NCBI GenBank assembly: GCA_946558695.1
Contig: CAMNTQ010000036.1
Coordinates: forward strand, 1 to 34,468
Reading direction: 5' to 3'
From: an uncultured Lachnospiraceae bacterium
Lineage (GTDB): Bacteria > Bacillota > Clostridia > Lachnospirales > Lachnospiraceae
DNA length: 34,468 bases
Within the stretch, counting starts at the first letter, position 1. Each line of letters opens with the position of its first letter. Shown in pieces: positions 1-8,051 of this stretch. The notes under the pieces were generated by a model. It did not search any database. It was not told the origin of the DNA and saw nothing but the letters and a program-made list of their open reading frames with translations. The position numbers were made by a program, and so were the translations under genes.

Positions 1-41
1 TGTGGTTCTGGATATCAAGGGTTCGAGTCCCTTTACCCACC
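1..41 (+). tRNA. tRNA-His (GTG), 3' part only
   Basis: The window opens inside a tRNA. The anticodon loop reads TGTGGT, with GTG at 2-4, followed by the 3' anticodon stem, a five-base variable loop, a T-arm AAGGG/CCCTT around TTCGAGT, and the acceptor strand TACCCAC. The unpaired base after the acceptor is C (41), the discriminator typical of tRNA-His. CCA is not encoded. The 5' part lies outside the window. Confidence 0.85.
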
Positions 42-99
42 TTTCTTTTTTTTATTCGGGATTATTATTTGATAATAAGTTTGGATAAAAGAAAAATAA

Positions 100-171
100 T
101 GGGCTATCGCCAAGCGGTAAGGCACAGGACTTTGACTCCTGCATTCGTTGGTTCGAATCCAACTAGCCCAG
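100..171 (+). tRNA. tRNA-Gln (TTG)
   Basis: A full cloverleaf is readable. The acceptor TGGGCTA (100-106) pairs with TAGCCCA, the anticodon stem CAGGA/TCCTG encloses loop CTTTGAC with anticodon TTG, and the T-loop is TTCGAAT. The discriminator is G and CCA is not encoded. It is the second member of a four-tRNA cluster. Confidence 0.95.
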
Positions 172-178
172 TTTATAC

Positions 179-251
179 GGGCGTGTAGCTCAGGCGGTAG
201 AGCACTTGACTTTTAATCAAGTTGTCCGGGGTTCGAATCCCCGCACGCTCA
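179..251 (+). tRNA. tRNA-Lys (TTT)
   Basis: The acceptor GGGCGTG (179-185) pairs with CACGCTC, including one G-U pair. The anticodon stem CTTGA/TCAAG encloses the TTT anticodon, and the T-arm is CGGGG/CCCCG. The discriminator is A and there is no encoded CCA. It starts 7 bp after tRNA-Gln, which suggests a shared transcript. Confidence 0.95.
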
Positions 252-272
252 GTAAGGACAATATAATCATAT

Positions 273-353
273 GCGGATGTGGCGGAATTGGCAGACGCGC
301 TAGACTTAGGATCTAGTGGGATTCCCGTGCAGGTTCAAGTCCTGTCATCCGCA
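273..353 (+). tRNA. tRNA-Leu (TAG)
   Basis: The acceptor GCGGATG (273-279) pairs with CATCCGC. The anticodon stem CTAGA/TCTAG encloses CTTAGGA with anticodon TAG. A long variable arm marks this as a class II tRNA. The discriminator is A and CCA is not encoded. It is the last tRNA of the cluster. Confidence 0.95.
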
Positions 354-357
354 TTTT

Positions 358-404
358 ACGGCATGGAATCGAACGGTAGCGTATCAGGTTTCATGCCGTT
401 TTTC
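358..404. terminator. Probable terminator after the tRNA cluster
   Basis: ACGGCATG followed by a long loop and CATGCCGT forms a stem ending in a run of five T on the plus strand. It sits 4 bp after tRNA-Leu. The loop is long (about 20 nt), so efficiency is uncertain. It also overlaps the 3' end of the minus-strand pseudogene, so it may serve both strands. Confidence 0.6.
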
Positions 405-783
405 ACATTTAGATAATAGTTTGTTGACAATCCATTCATCATCCATCCACGGATTTTGTATCATCAATGCATAAATATCTTTGATATCATCTGTGCCTGT
501 CTCCAATTCGTCCGCAATCTCTGTTAATGACTTTTCCTTTAGATATTTTTTGCGGATGATGGATGTCGGACTATAGAGGACTCCTTCGGATCTGCCTTTC
601 GCCCGATCTTCTGCCAAACCTTCAGATCTGCCTTCTGCCCGCCCTTCCTCTCTGGCATCTTCACGCTCCATTCGTATATGTTCTTCTTGGTTTTATTCGT
701 AAAGCCTTATTTTTAATACCTCCGTTCTGTTTTCATTTAGAAAATTACCCAGCACACCTTTGGAGATGCATTCGTTAAACTGT
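384..783 (-). pseudogene. Rpn-family nuclease, decayed C-terminal copy
   Basis: The longest open frame (384-671) encodes 95 residues that match the C-terminal third of the second copy at 1550-2289: a charged linker with repeated EGR/SEG units, then an SIIRKK..KSLTEIADELET segment. Reading further 5' in the same frame gives NECISKGVLGNFLNEN and EVLKIRLYE, then an in-frame TAA at 693-695 where the other copy has a tyrosine codon (EYNQE). Homology fades near 783. The linker is longer here than in the other copy, so this repeat has varied in length. The catalytic N-terminal domain is absent, so the copy should be inactive. The family (recombination-promoting nuclease, YhgA-like) is assigned from remembered family patterns, not from a search. 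Confidence 0.75.
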
Positions 784-969
784 GCCCTTTGTCAATAGAT
801 AGCATTCTCAAGAGTTGTAACCGTTATATATTCTAGCGCAAGTAGAATTAAATTTCCAGAAAAGTATAAATCAATCTGCATATAATTTTATGCCCAATAA
901 TATGCCATTCACACTACAGTAAAGTTTTAATATATTATTATATAACGTTTATTAGGAGAAATGTATGTT

Positions 970-1509
970 ATGGAAGAAAAGAGAACGGCATTACTGGTTA
1001 ATGACTGCAGTTTTATGGGATTAAAACCAATTATGATGGATCTTGCGTATCCTCCCGTTCGAGTGAGGGAAAGGAATACAGCTTATGCAAATCTGCTCAG
1101 TATTGATTATTGCGGCGCTGTATCTGAACTGTCTGCAATTACGCAGTATATTAATAATGAAAACAGAATATCAGGGGAGAACTGTCAGGTGGCAAAAACG
1201 CTTCTCGGAATAGCGATGGCGGAGATGATGCATCTGCAGAAACTCGGAGCGCTGATCTGCTTATTAGGAGGAAATGTAGATTACACAGCGAAATTCCACA
1301 ATGGGAGACAGAAGATGTGGACACCGGAGTATCTTGACATTCCCTCAAATGTCAGAAAAATGGTAATGGCCGATATTGAAGCTGAGAAACAGGCTATTAA
1401 CCAGTATAAAATGCATATAAAGATGATAAATGATGACTGCGTGAATGCTGTATTAGAAAGAATAATCAGAGATGAGGAGTATCATATTATGATCCTGCAG
1501 GCATTATAG
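970..1509 (+). CDS. Ferritin-like (rubrerythrin/bacterioferritin-type) small protein
   Basis: About 180 residues, mostly helical. Metal-ligand-type motifs of the ferritin-like four-helix bundle are visible: an SELSAITQY helix, AEMMHLQKLG, ADIEAEKQAINQY and a terminal RDEEYH. The repeated E and ExxH pattern fits a di-iron or di-manganese site. Close relatives in Clostridia are annotated as ferritin-like domain proteins; the physiological role (oxidative stress or spore-associated) is not settled by sequence. An AGGAGA at 954-959 lies too close to ATG 961 but is well spaced from ATG 970, so 970 is preferred; 961 is the alternative. The gene is flanked on both sides by minus-strand Rpn remnants and ends in a strong inverted repeat. 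Confidence 0.75.
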   Translation: MEEKRTALLVNDCSFMGLKPIMMDLAYPPVRVRERNTAYANLLSIDYCGAVSELSAITQYINNENRISGENCQVAKTLLGIAMAEMMHLQKLGALICLLGGNVDYTAKFHNGRQKMWTPEYLDIPSNVRKMVMADIEAEKQAINQYKMHIKMINDDCVNAVLERIIRDEEYHIMILQAL

Positions 1510-1520
1510 CAGAAAGTGCG

Positions 1521-1551
1521 AAGCAGAGAGCGACCAAGACGCTCTCTGCTT
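1521..1551. terminator. Perfect 12-bp inverted repeat after the ferritin-like gene
   Basis: AAGCAGAGAGCG (1521-1532) and CGCTCTCTGCTT (1540-1551) are perfect complements around a 7-nt loop. There is no clean T-run on either side. It lies between convergent reading frames and touches the stop codon of the minus-strand pseudogene, so it is likely a bidirectional terminator or transcript-end hairpin. Confidence 0.65.
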
Positions 1552-2289
1552 AATGAGTTTGTTTCAACAATTTATTGACAATCCATTCATCATCCATCTC
1601 TTGATTCATCCATTCATAGATATCTTTGATATTGTCTGTATCTGTTTCTAATTCATCCGCAATCTCTGTTAATGACTTTCCCTTTAGATGTTTTTTTCGG
1701 ATGATGGATGTCAGACTATAGAGAACTCCTTCAGATCTGCCTTCTGCCCGTCCTTCTTCTCTGGCATCTTCGCGCTCCATCCGTATATGATCTTCTTGGT
1801 TGTATTCGTAAAGCCCCATTTTTAATACCTCCGCTCTGTTTTCTTTTAGAAAATCACCCGGCACAGCATTAGAGATGCATTCATCAATGGCTTTTTCTAC
1901 GGCTGCGTCTAAGGATGTTTCCTTGCGATATCTGCGTACCAAGTCTACAAAGACGGCGTAATCATGCAGTGTCCGGCATCTCTCCATCAAAGCTTTATTG
2001 TATCCGAGGTTAATGTTAAACACCTGAGTAACCAGTTCCAGAGCAGCCTGTCCATCGGAATGGTCAAACATATCCGATAATTTCAAGGTAAATCTTTCCG
2101 GGACTTTTGCGATACCGTTATAGAACACCACAAACCTAGGCTGAGGTATCCTGATAAGTTTTGTGCCGAAAAGATTCTTATCTTTTGTTAATTACTGTTG
2201 TTCATAGCATTGTAAAGATCAAGGAAATTTTTCTTTTGCTTGAATATCATGCGGAATATCCTGTCTTTGTAGGTAACTGTAACTGTCAA
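1550..2289 (-). pseudogene. Rpn-family nuclease with internal deletion and stop
   Basis: The C-terminal frame (1550-2131, 193 codons from a GTG) reads upstream in frame as KDKNLFGTKLIRIPQPRFVV, a conserved Rpn block, until a TAA stop. A second minus-strand frame starts at a TTG (2289-2287) preceded by AAGGAGGG and encodes TVTYKDRIFRMIF..NFLDLYNAMNNSN, which matches the normal start of this family, then stops. The two pieces meet around 2196-2200. In intact relatives some 80 residues lie between them, including the LYEHQS..NPNMPLR core of the PD-(D/E)XK nuclease. This copy therefore seems to have lost its catalytic centre by internal deletion. The intact family is linked to recombination-promoting DNA cleavage. 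Confidence 0.8.
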
Positions 2290-2450
2290 ATTTTGCCCTC
2301 CTTTTTAGATGTGAGGACTCTAATATCAGCTTTTAAGAATCCTCACTGCTTTTTTGCGGAATTACAAGCATTGAAGATTTCTAAAAGAACTGTAGATAGT
2401 AGAATGGTGTGAAACGTAAAGAATATTAGAAATATAATGCTTTGAATTTA

Positions 2451-2466
2451 TTCTAGCACAAATAGA
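2451..2466 (-). promoter_or_regulatory. Promoter-like element of the Rpn copy
   Basis: The minus strand reads TGCTAGAAT, an extended -10-like motif. The same block, TTCTAGC-CAA-TAGAA with two changed bases, recurs at 831-846 upstream of the other copy. Conservation in both copies suggests it belonged to the ancestral element. No convincing -35 is seen. Confidence 0.35.
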
Positions 2467-2549
2467 ACGGAATTGCTATAAAAAAATCAAGGTTGCTGAA
2501 TACTGCCTTGAATCGTTGTTATGATCGGATCTCGAATATATAGGAATAA

Positions 2550-2580
2550 AATTAGGGAACGGCATTGCCGTCCCCTAATT
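2550..2580 (-). terminator. Terminator of the large surface-protein gene
   Basis: AATTAGGG-ACGGCA and TGCCGT-CCCTAATT form a long stem with one mismatch and a tiny loop. On the minus strand it is followed by TTTTATT. It lies 20 bp past the stop codon of the 2600-5968 gene. Confidence 0.8.
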
Positions 2581-2599
2581 CTTCTATCCGAAAAAATAT

Positions 2600-5500
2600 T
2601 TAGGAATTAGATTTTTTTAGCCTGTTCTTTATAATAATAGCACATGACAGATAAGAGCCGATCATCAAGGCAACCCATAACTGGATATTGTTGAGGTCAC
2701 CAGTCTTGGCGGAAGACAGAACCCCGTTTGAAGATGAACCGTCTGAGCCGTTCGTGCCAGAACCGTTGTTAGTACCTGTTCCGCTGCCGTTAGTACCATT
2801 AGTATTAGAACCATTACCGTTCGTGCCGTTACCATTGCCGTTAGTACCATTAGAATTGTTCTTATCGGTTGTCTGGGATTTTACACCGTCTGATTTTGAG
2901 TCATCGTCATTCTTTTCGGAAGTAGTAATGGTAACTTCGCCGTTGCTGATATCAGATGCATTGTAATTTTCTGTTTCAGCATAACGTGCTACGAATGTAT
3001 AGTCCCTATTAGCAGAAAGTCCCGTAAATGTGGGGCTGTCCTGCCATGTTCTGCCGCCGTCTTTGCTATACTGAGCCTTAGCGCCGCTGACAGGATTATT
3101 AGCAATCGTTTCTAAAGTAATGCTGGTTGCGGTTTTGCTTTTTTCCGCCGGTACCGGAGGAGCATCCTGATCTGCTTTTACAACGGTAACTTCTACTGGA
3201 ACAGTAACAGTCCTTGGCTCTGTCTTAACTTCTTCTGCATTTTCATCAGCCTGAGCGGAAACCTTAGATTTGTTGCCGTCGGAATTCTGCGTTTCATCAC
3301 CGGGAGTTGTAGGAGTATCTCCGCCGGGTTCTTTTGTGTCATCATCAGGAGTTGTAGGAGTATCTCCGCCGGGTTCTTTTGTGTCGTCATCAGGAGTTGT
3401 GGGCTCGTTGTCATCTGGCTCCGGAGTTTCATCGCCGGGTTCCTCATCAGGCTCCTCTTCGACAATATCGTTATAAGTTACGGTAAGCTCTGCGGTATAT
3501 GTATCTACGTTAAGTTTAGCTTTTGGCTGTACTTTCCATGTATCGGAAGTTTTTCGCGCTTCAATAGTCTTATCGCCATCCGTAATTGTGAATGCATTGG
3601 AAGCAACCGCGATGCCTTGAATATTAACTGGATTCTCTTTGTCAAGATTCTCAATGGTAATTGCTCTTGAGACAGGATCAGTTCCATATTTCATCTCATC
3701 GAACTCGGTTATAGTAACATCCAGCATCCTTCCTTTTCCAATAATAAGTGTAACTGTTTTGCTTGCGAAAGCGCTGTCTGTAGCAGCAACTCGAACTTCA
3801 TAAGTGCCTGGAGCCTGATCTTCTAAGGTTCTGCCGCTAAAGGAATCCCATGTAGTCCAAGTATTTCTGCCGGTTTTTATTCTGTATTCCATTGCGGTAG
3901 ATACACCGGAAATACTACCGTCCTTTGCACCGGATATGGTTTCATCGGTTGCCTTCGGAGTGGTAGGAGCTTTAGCCGGCGGATTAACCGTTAAGGTCTG
4001 TTCCCCATCATTTGACTGGTCTAATATTTTTATCTGCGTCTTTTTGTCAAACTGCGAAGTGTCAAGTTTGATACGTCCATAACCATCCGAGGTATATTCG
4101 GTTTTTTTATCATTTATGGTAACGGTGTATTTCCTATTAGCAGGAAGAACTAATTCTCCTTCCTTATAATCAACGTAAGCAGCCGGATCAGTAGTGATTT
4201 TTGATGAGGAAACGCTGTCAGAAGGATTATGATTTGCATCACCTGCATAGCGTGCATGGAATACATAGCCGGTACTTGGAGACAGACCGGTAATTTTTGT
4301 GCCAGTTTGCCATTTTCCTTCTTTTCCGTCATCATCGGTATAACCGTATTCGATTGTTTTGCCATCATCAGTTCCTGATAAAGGAATTAATGTCGCGCTG
4401 TTATGAGTAAATTTTTCTACCTTTAATTCTGTATCAGTAGGAGGAACCTGATTAGCCTTCTCTACGGTAAATGTCACATCTATAGGTATCGGAACCTTGG
4501 TTTTGCCTGTCTTATCATCTGGATCAATATAAGATATTGTAACAGTGGCGGTGTGAGAACCAGCCTCCAGACCATCCTTTGGTTTGATGGTTATGGTTGT
4601 GCTGTTACCATTACCCGGTACATTTGCGTTAGGATTGCCGGTTAGAGGAATACTTGTAGGCAGATTTAATTCAAATTTATCGTTACTTAACCTTATTTCA
4701 TCTATCGAAATCGTATCGTTCTCATAATTATGAATATTTAATTCTTTTGGAGAAATAGGTTCATAGCCATAGGTTGCAGTAAACTCAGGCATTGTAATAT
4801 CTAATTGTTTTCCTTTTTTTATTTCGACTAAAGTTGGCTTGCTTGCAAAAGCACTGTCAGTAGATCGTGTTCGGACGAAATAAAATCCATGTTTCAGTTT
4901 TTGTATATCACCAAAGCTGGTGGTTTCCCATTTCGTTTCATCAATGTTAGATGTACTGTCGGTATCGTAAGGGCCTTGATATTCCATAGTATTATCAAAC
5001 CCTTCTATAGAACCGTCATCTACATTAGCATGGCTTTCTGCATGGCCCTTAACAGTGGGACCGGCTTTTCTGTCAGGAATCTTGATTCCCAAACGCTGAG
5101 AACCATTAAAAATAACCGACTGACCATACCAGCTGTCTTTAATAGGTAATTTACCATTCGAAATTGATAAATCATTATCAGGGACATTATCAACATATGC
5201 AGTATAGGCGGCAGAGCCATCAAAGCCAGTCAATTGATGATTTTTATAATCGATTTCAATTAAACCTGCAGCATTAACAGTTCCTCCCGTTTGTATCAAA
5301 CCATAGCTGCCGAAATTAGTTTTCTGGGAACTGAGATCATAACAATTTAATGTGCCGCCTGTTATTAAAATATTTCCTGCATTAAACGGTGCAGTTCCGC
5401 CAGATAAAGTAACCGTCCCGCTTGCAATATTAATGTCGTTGTTGGTAGTGCCTTTAACTGCATTAGGACTTCCTGATATTGAAATATCTCCGTTTCTGGT

Positions 5501-5968
5501 AGAAGAAAGATTGAGTACAGAAGAACCGGCCATCTTAATAGCACTATCTTGTGTTGTAACGTCAGTATTCGATATCGTGCTGGTTCCGATTAAAGAGACA
5601 TTAACAGTACCTCTTTTTATATCGATAAATCCGCCGCGCATCATATCCAGATTTTCGAACGTGAGATTAACAGTACCTTCTACATCTATGGTAATAGTAG
5701 TTGGTTTTGTTATTATCCCGTTTATAGTATAACCTTTTGTATGGTTCGCTGTAATGCCGCCTGTAACATTCGAATCAGTTCCATAACCAACGACTTCTTT
5801 TTTGACAGTCTCACCGTCTACCGTATCGGTAATCGTTCCGATATAAATATCGCCGTTTCTTACATTTAACTCCGGCTGTCCATTTACTGCCTTTGCATCT
5901 TTGGACCAGCAGGCTGCCAAAAAGCAAGCCATTAAAAATAGTTTAAAAAGTGTTCTCTTCATTTTCAT
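2600..5968 (-). CDS. Large secreted/surface protein: beta-helix-like N-terminus, Ig/FN3-like modules, sortase-like C-terminus
   Basis: 1122 residues. Residues 1-27 are an export signal; it contains both a lipobox-like FLAAC (Cys20) and a possible signal peptidase I site after DAKA. Residues about 40-290 are rich in short T/G/N/I repeats typical of a right-handed beta-helix or carbohydrate-binding-type domain. Two related modules follow (about 303-503 and 665-835); both carry a TDSAFASK segment and then an LDxTxxEF..Y segment. FN3-like units lie near 505-595 and 936-1017. An acidic proline-rich linker (836-898) and a Gly/Asn/Thr/Ser linker (1020-1085) lead to AKTGD (1087-1091), a hydrophobic helix (1095-1113) and a KNRLKK tail, the layout of an atypical sortase signal. 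The probable role is an adhesin or glycan-binding wall protein; the ligand is unknown. The site upstream of the ATG is AGAGGCGAAGAG; a second ATG two codons in is possible. It is transcribed alone with its own terminator. Confidence 0.8.
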   Translation of the reverse strand: MKMKRTLFKLFLMACFLAACWSKDAKAVNGQPELNVRNGDIYIGTITDTVDGETVKKEVVGYGTDSNVTGGITANHTKGYTINGIITKPTTITIDVEGTVNLTFENLDMMRGGFIDIKRGTVNVSLIGTSTISNTDVTTQDSAIKMAGSSVLNLSSTRNGDISISGSPNAVKGTTNNDINIASGTVTLSGGTAPFNAGNILITGGTLNCYDLSSQKTNFGSYGLIQTGGTVNAAGLIEIDYKNHQLTGFDGSAAYTAYVDNVPDNDLSISNGKLPIKDSWYGQSVIFNGSQRLGIKIPDRKAGPTVKGHAESHANVDDGSIEGFDNTMEYQGPYDTDSTSNIDETKWETTSFGDIQKLKHGFYFVRTRSTDSAFASKPTLVEIKKGKQLDITMPEFTATYGYEPISPKELNIHNYENDTISIDEIRLSNDKFELNLPTSIPLTGNPNANVPGNGNSTTITIKPKDGLEAGSHTATVTISYIDPDDKTGKTKVPIPIDVTFTVEKANQVPPTDTELKVEKFTHNSATLIPLSGTDDGKTIEYGYTDDDGKEGKWQTGTKITGLSPSTGYVFHARYAGDANHNPSDSVSSSKITTDPAAYVDYKEGELVLPANRKYTVTINDKKTEYTSDGYGRIKLDTSQFDKKTQIKILDQSNDGEQTLTVNPPAKAPTTPKATDETISGAKDGSISGVSTAMEYRIKTGRNTWTTWDSFSGRTLEDQAPGTYEVRVAATDSAFASKTVTLIIGKGRMLDVTITEFDEMKYGTDPVSRAITIENLDKENPVNIQGIAVASNAFTITDGDKTIEARKTSDTWKVQPKAKLNVDTYTAELTVTYNDIVEEEPDEEPGDETPEPDDNEPTTPDDDTKEPGGDTPTTPDDDTKEPGGDTPTTPGDETQNSDGNKSKVSAQADENAEEVKTEPRTVTVPVEVTVVKADQDAPPVPAEKSKTATSITLETIANNPVSGAKAQYSKDGGRTWQDSPTFTGLSANRDYTFVARYAETENYNASDISNGEVTITTSEKNDDDSKSDGVKSQTTDKNNSNGTNGNGNGTNGNGSNTNGTNGSGTGTNNGSGTNGSDGSSSNGVLSSAKTGDLNNIQLWVALMIGSYLSCAIIIKNRLKKSNS
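3303..3392 (-). repeat. Two 45-bp tandem repeats inside the surface-protein gene
   Basis: Units 3303-3347 and 3348-3392 differ by one base, and a partial third unit follows. Each encodes 15 residues of the acidic linker (PTTPDDDTKEPGGDT). The near-identity at DNA level suggests recent expansion and possible length variation between strains. Confidence 0.9.
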
Positions 5969-6508
5969 GTCTCTTCGCCTCTTTTACTTACTAATTAGTT
6001 ATACTTGGTTTCTATATCCTATCTTGCATATTCTTAATAGGATGCTTTTTGCTTCAATAGATATAATAATTATATGATATCTACTAGCTGGAATCAAGAT
6101 TTTTTTCCATAAGAATATGTAAAATAAAGGGAGGATTTCTAGTGAAATTCCCTTTATCAGATAAAAATATTTTAGGTATTTCCATATGTTATAAGGTATT
6201 CTTTTTGGCAAAATATATGGACTGATTTTTCACGTATCAATCGGTTCCTAATACTATATTATACTATTCACGAAAAATTGTTTCAGCACATATTATTTTT
6301 GGAGAATCCTTCTATAATATATGTCGGCATATTAAGGCGAAAGATAATAACAGGGAGATATTAATAGAAAAGATATTTTGGCGCGTTTATGACGATAGCA
6401 GAGGAATGAAAAACGTCTCTGGAGGGGATACGGCAGATATTGGCTGGATCGCTGCAGGCATTCCCGGTTAGGGAACTGCCTGCAGACCTTATGAAGTTAG
6501 TAATAGAC
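5969..6508. other. 540-bp AT-rich stretch without a supported gene
   Basis: This holds the upstream region of the large minus-strand gene (AGAGGCGAAGAG ribosome site at about 5970-5985 and a TATAAC-like -10 in the preceding 30 bp). A weak inverted repeat, ATAAAGGGA (6124-6132) with TCCCTTTAT (6149-6157), is also present, as is the hairpin at 6452-6485. Open frames here have non-ATG starts and no ribosome site. A 21-codon frame at 6406-6471 has a GAGG upstream but nothing recognisable. Confidence 0.5.
6452..6485. terminator. Strong hairpin past the GH13 gene
   Basis: CTGCAGGCA-TTCCC and GGGAA-C-TGCCTGCAG form a 14-bp stem with one bulge and a 5-nt loop. It sits 24 bp after the stop codon of the minus-strand GH13 gene. 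It lacks a T-run on that strand, so it may act as a 3'-end stabiliser rather than a classical terminator. Confidence 0.5.
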
Positions 6509-7822
6509 TTATACTGGCAGAGAGAGGTACTGAACGCTGTAGGGCGGCAGTTCAGCTTTGCCGTCAAGTATAACTGTATCGCCGGATAATAGTTCTTTGG
6601 CTTCTCCGTTCAAATCCTGGTGACAGGCGGTGTATGCATTTTCAGAGGCATTGACCGCAACGATTATATGCTCTTTATCGGAATGACGTTCGAATACAAG
6701 CTGGTGATTCTGAATCACAATATTCTTATACGCACCATTGCACAGAGCGTCGCTCTTCTGACGGACGGAAATTAATTTTTTTATGTAGTCAGTCAATTCG
6801 TTCGGCATAGGTTTTTCAAAGCAGGGACGAAGCGCGTAGTCATTATCAGGCGCCTTCTTGCCGGTCTGTCCCCATTCGCTTCCGTAATAAAGACATGGGA
6901 TGCCGGGCATGCCAAACAACAGGCCGTAAGCGAGAGGGATATGTTTCTTGTTGGTCAGAATACTTGCGAGTCTGGTAACATCATGGTTATCCGCAAATGT
7001 CATAAGATGTTTGCCGCGGTAGATACACCAAGGGTCTGCTCCGAACTGACGGTGCAGGGAATGCGCGATCTCAAACAGGTTCATGGAATTAAAGCTTGAG
7101 TAAAGTCCTTTGTAGCATTCGTAGTTCGTACAGCTATGAAGCATGGAATCGTTGACGATCAGATTATAATCTCCGAATAATACTTCGCCGATCAAAGCAA
7201 AATCCGGTTTCAGTTCCTGTACGAAAGAGCGCAGCCGCTGCATGAATCCGCGGTCTAAGCTGTATGCGACGTCAAGCCGCAGTCCGTCGATATCGAATTC
7301 CTCTACCCAGAATCTTACGCAGTCCAGTAAGTAATCTACAACTGCAGGATTCTGAAGGTTCAGTTTGACAAGCTCAAAATGCCCTTCCCAGCCCTCATAC
7401 CAGAAACCGTCGTTATAACCGCTGTCTCCGTCAAAATTAATATGGAACCAGTCTTTATAGGGGGAGTCCCATTTTTTCTCCTGCACATCTTTAAATGCCC
7501 AGAAGCCTCTGCCTACATGATTGAATACACCGTCAAGCACGATGTTGACTCCATGCTTGTGAAGGGAGCGGCAGACTTCGGCAAAATCTTCATTGGTTCC
7601 AAGCCGGCAGTCAATGTTCTTAAAATCACGGGTGTCATAGCCGTGATTATCAGATTCGAAGATCGGGTTCAGAAGGATAGAATCTACTCCCAGATCTCCC
7701 AGATATTCGGACCAGTCCATGAGTTTGCGGATCCGAGGAACGCACTCGCCGTCATTGCTGACAGGTGCACCGCAGAAGCCGATCGGATAGATTTGGTAAA
7801 ATACACTGTTATATACCCACAT
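6509..7822 (-). CDS. GH13 alpha-amylase-family glycoside hydrolase
   Basis: 437 residues forming a complete (beta/alpha)8 GH13 domain and short C-terminal beta domain. The conserved regions are region I DGVFNH (97-102), region II GLRLDVA with Arg182 and nucleophile Asp184, region III GEV with acid/base Glu213, and region IV FADNHD (276-281) with the transition-state Asp281. There is no signal peptide, so it is cytoplasmic. It is compact and begins directly at the barrel (WVYNSVFYQIYP), like intracellular maltodextrin-active enzymes; the exact specificity (maltodextrin hydrolase, glucanotransferase or other) cannot be fixed from sequence. AAGGAGAG precedes ATG 7822 at good spacing. It is monocistronic, with a hairpin past the stop. 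Confidence 0.88.
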   Translation of the reverse strand: MWVYNSVFYQIYPIGFCGAPVSNDGECVPRIRKLMDWSEYLGDLGVDSILLNPIFESDNHGYDTRDFKNIDCRLGTNEDFAEVCRSLHKHGVNIVLDGVFNHVGRGFWAFKDVQEKKWDSPYKDWFHINFDGDSGYNDGFWYEGWEGHFELVKLNLQNPAVVDYLLDCVRFWVEEFDIDGLRLDVAYSLDRGFMQRLRSFVQELKPDFALIGEVLFGDYNLIVNDSMLHSCTNYECYKGLYSSFNSMNLFEIAHSLHRQFGADPWCIYRGKHLMTFADNHDVTRLASILTNKKHIPLAYGLLFGMPGIPCLYYGSEWGQTGKKAPDNDYALRPCFEKPMPNELTDYIKKLISVRQKSDALCNGAYKNIVIQNHQLVFERHSDKEHIIVAVNASENAYTACHQDLNGEAKELLSGDTVILDGKAELPPYSVQYLSLPV

Positions 7823-7871
7823 ATTATAACTCTCCTTATTAAGATAATGTGCAGCAAATGCTGCCGCCTCT

Positions 7872-7880
7872 ATTATAACA
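7872..7880 (-). promoter_or_regulatory. Extended -10 promoter candidate for the GH13 gene
   Basis: The minus strand reads TGTTATAAT (an extended -10) about 50 nt upstream of the GH13 start. The leader holds a small GCAGC/GCTGC hairpin (7851-7864). No good -35 is visible. Confidence 0.45.
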
Positions 7881-8016
7881 AAAGATGAACTGCTGTGCTA
7901 GTACATCCTCCAAAGACGTATTTATAAAATTTCAAAGTGACGGTATAATGTTACAGATTAACCGAAAAACAGAGAAAATCAGCATAAAAATCAGACAAAA
8001 AATTGATTAAAAACGG

Positions 8017-8045
8017 TTGACACACCGAAACCCGTATAATATAAT
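8017..8045 (+). promoter_or_regulatory. Sigma-A promoter of rplM-rpsI
   Basis: Perfect -35 TTGACA (8017-8022), a 17-nt spacer and perfect -10 TATAAT (8040-8045). An overlapping TATAAT at 8035 would leave only a 12-nt spacer and is not the functional one. Transcription should start near 8052. Confidence 0.88.
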
Positions 8046-8051
8046 AAATCA

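Noticed and set aside
384..2289. Composite transposon carrying the ferritin-like gene
   Set aside because: The flanking copies lack terminal inverted repeats and target duplications that I can see, and the Rpn family is not a classical insertion sequence.
2161..2412. 83-codon plus-strand frame
   Set aside because: It lies over the Rpn pseudogene's 5' part, where the minus-strand frames match the family; it has no ribosome site.
5999..6211. 70-codon minus-strand frame
   Set aside because: It starts with TTG without a ribosome site, has AT-driven residue composition and resembles nothing known.
6406..6471. 21-codon plus-strand frame with GAGG upstream
   Set aside because: Too short, ends inside the 6452-6485 hairpin, and no recognisable features.
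8017..8040. TTGACA paired with the first TATAAT at 8035
   Set aside because: The spacer would be 12 nt. The overlapping TATAAT at 8040 gives 17 nt.
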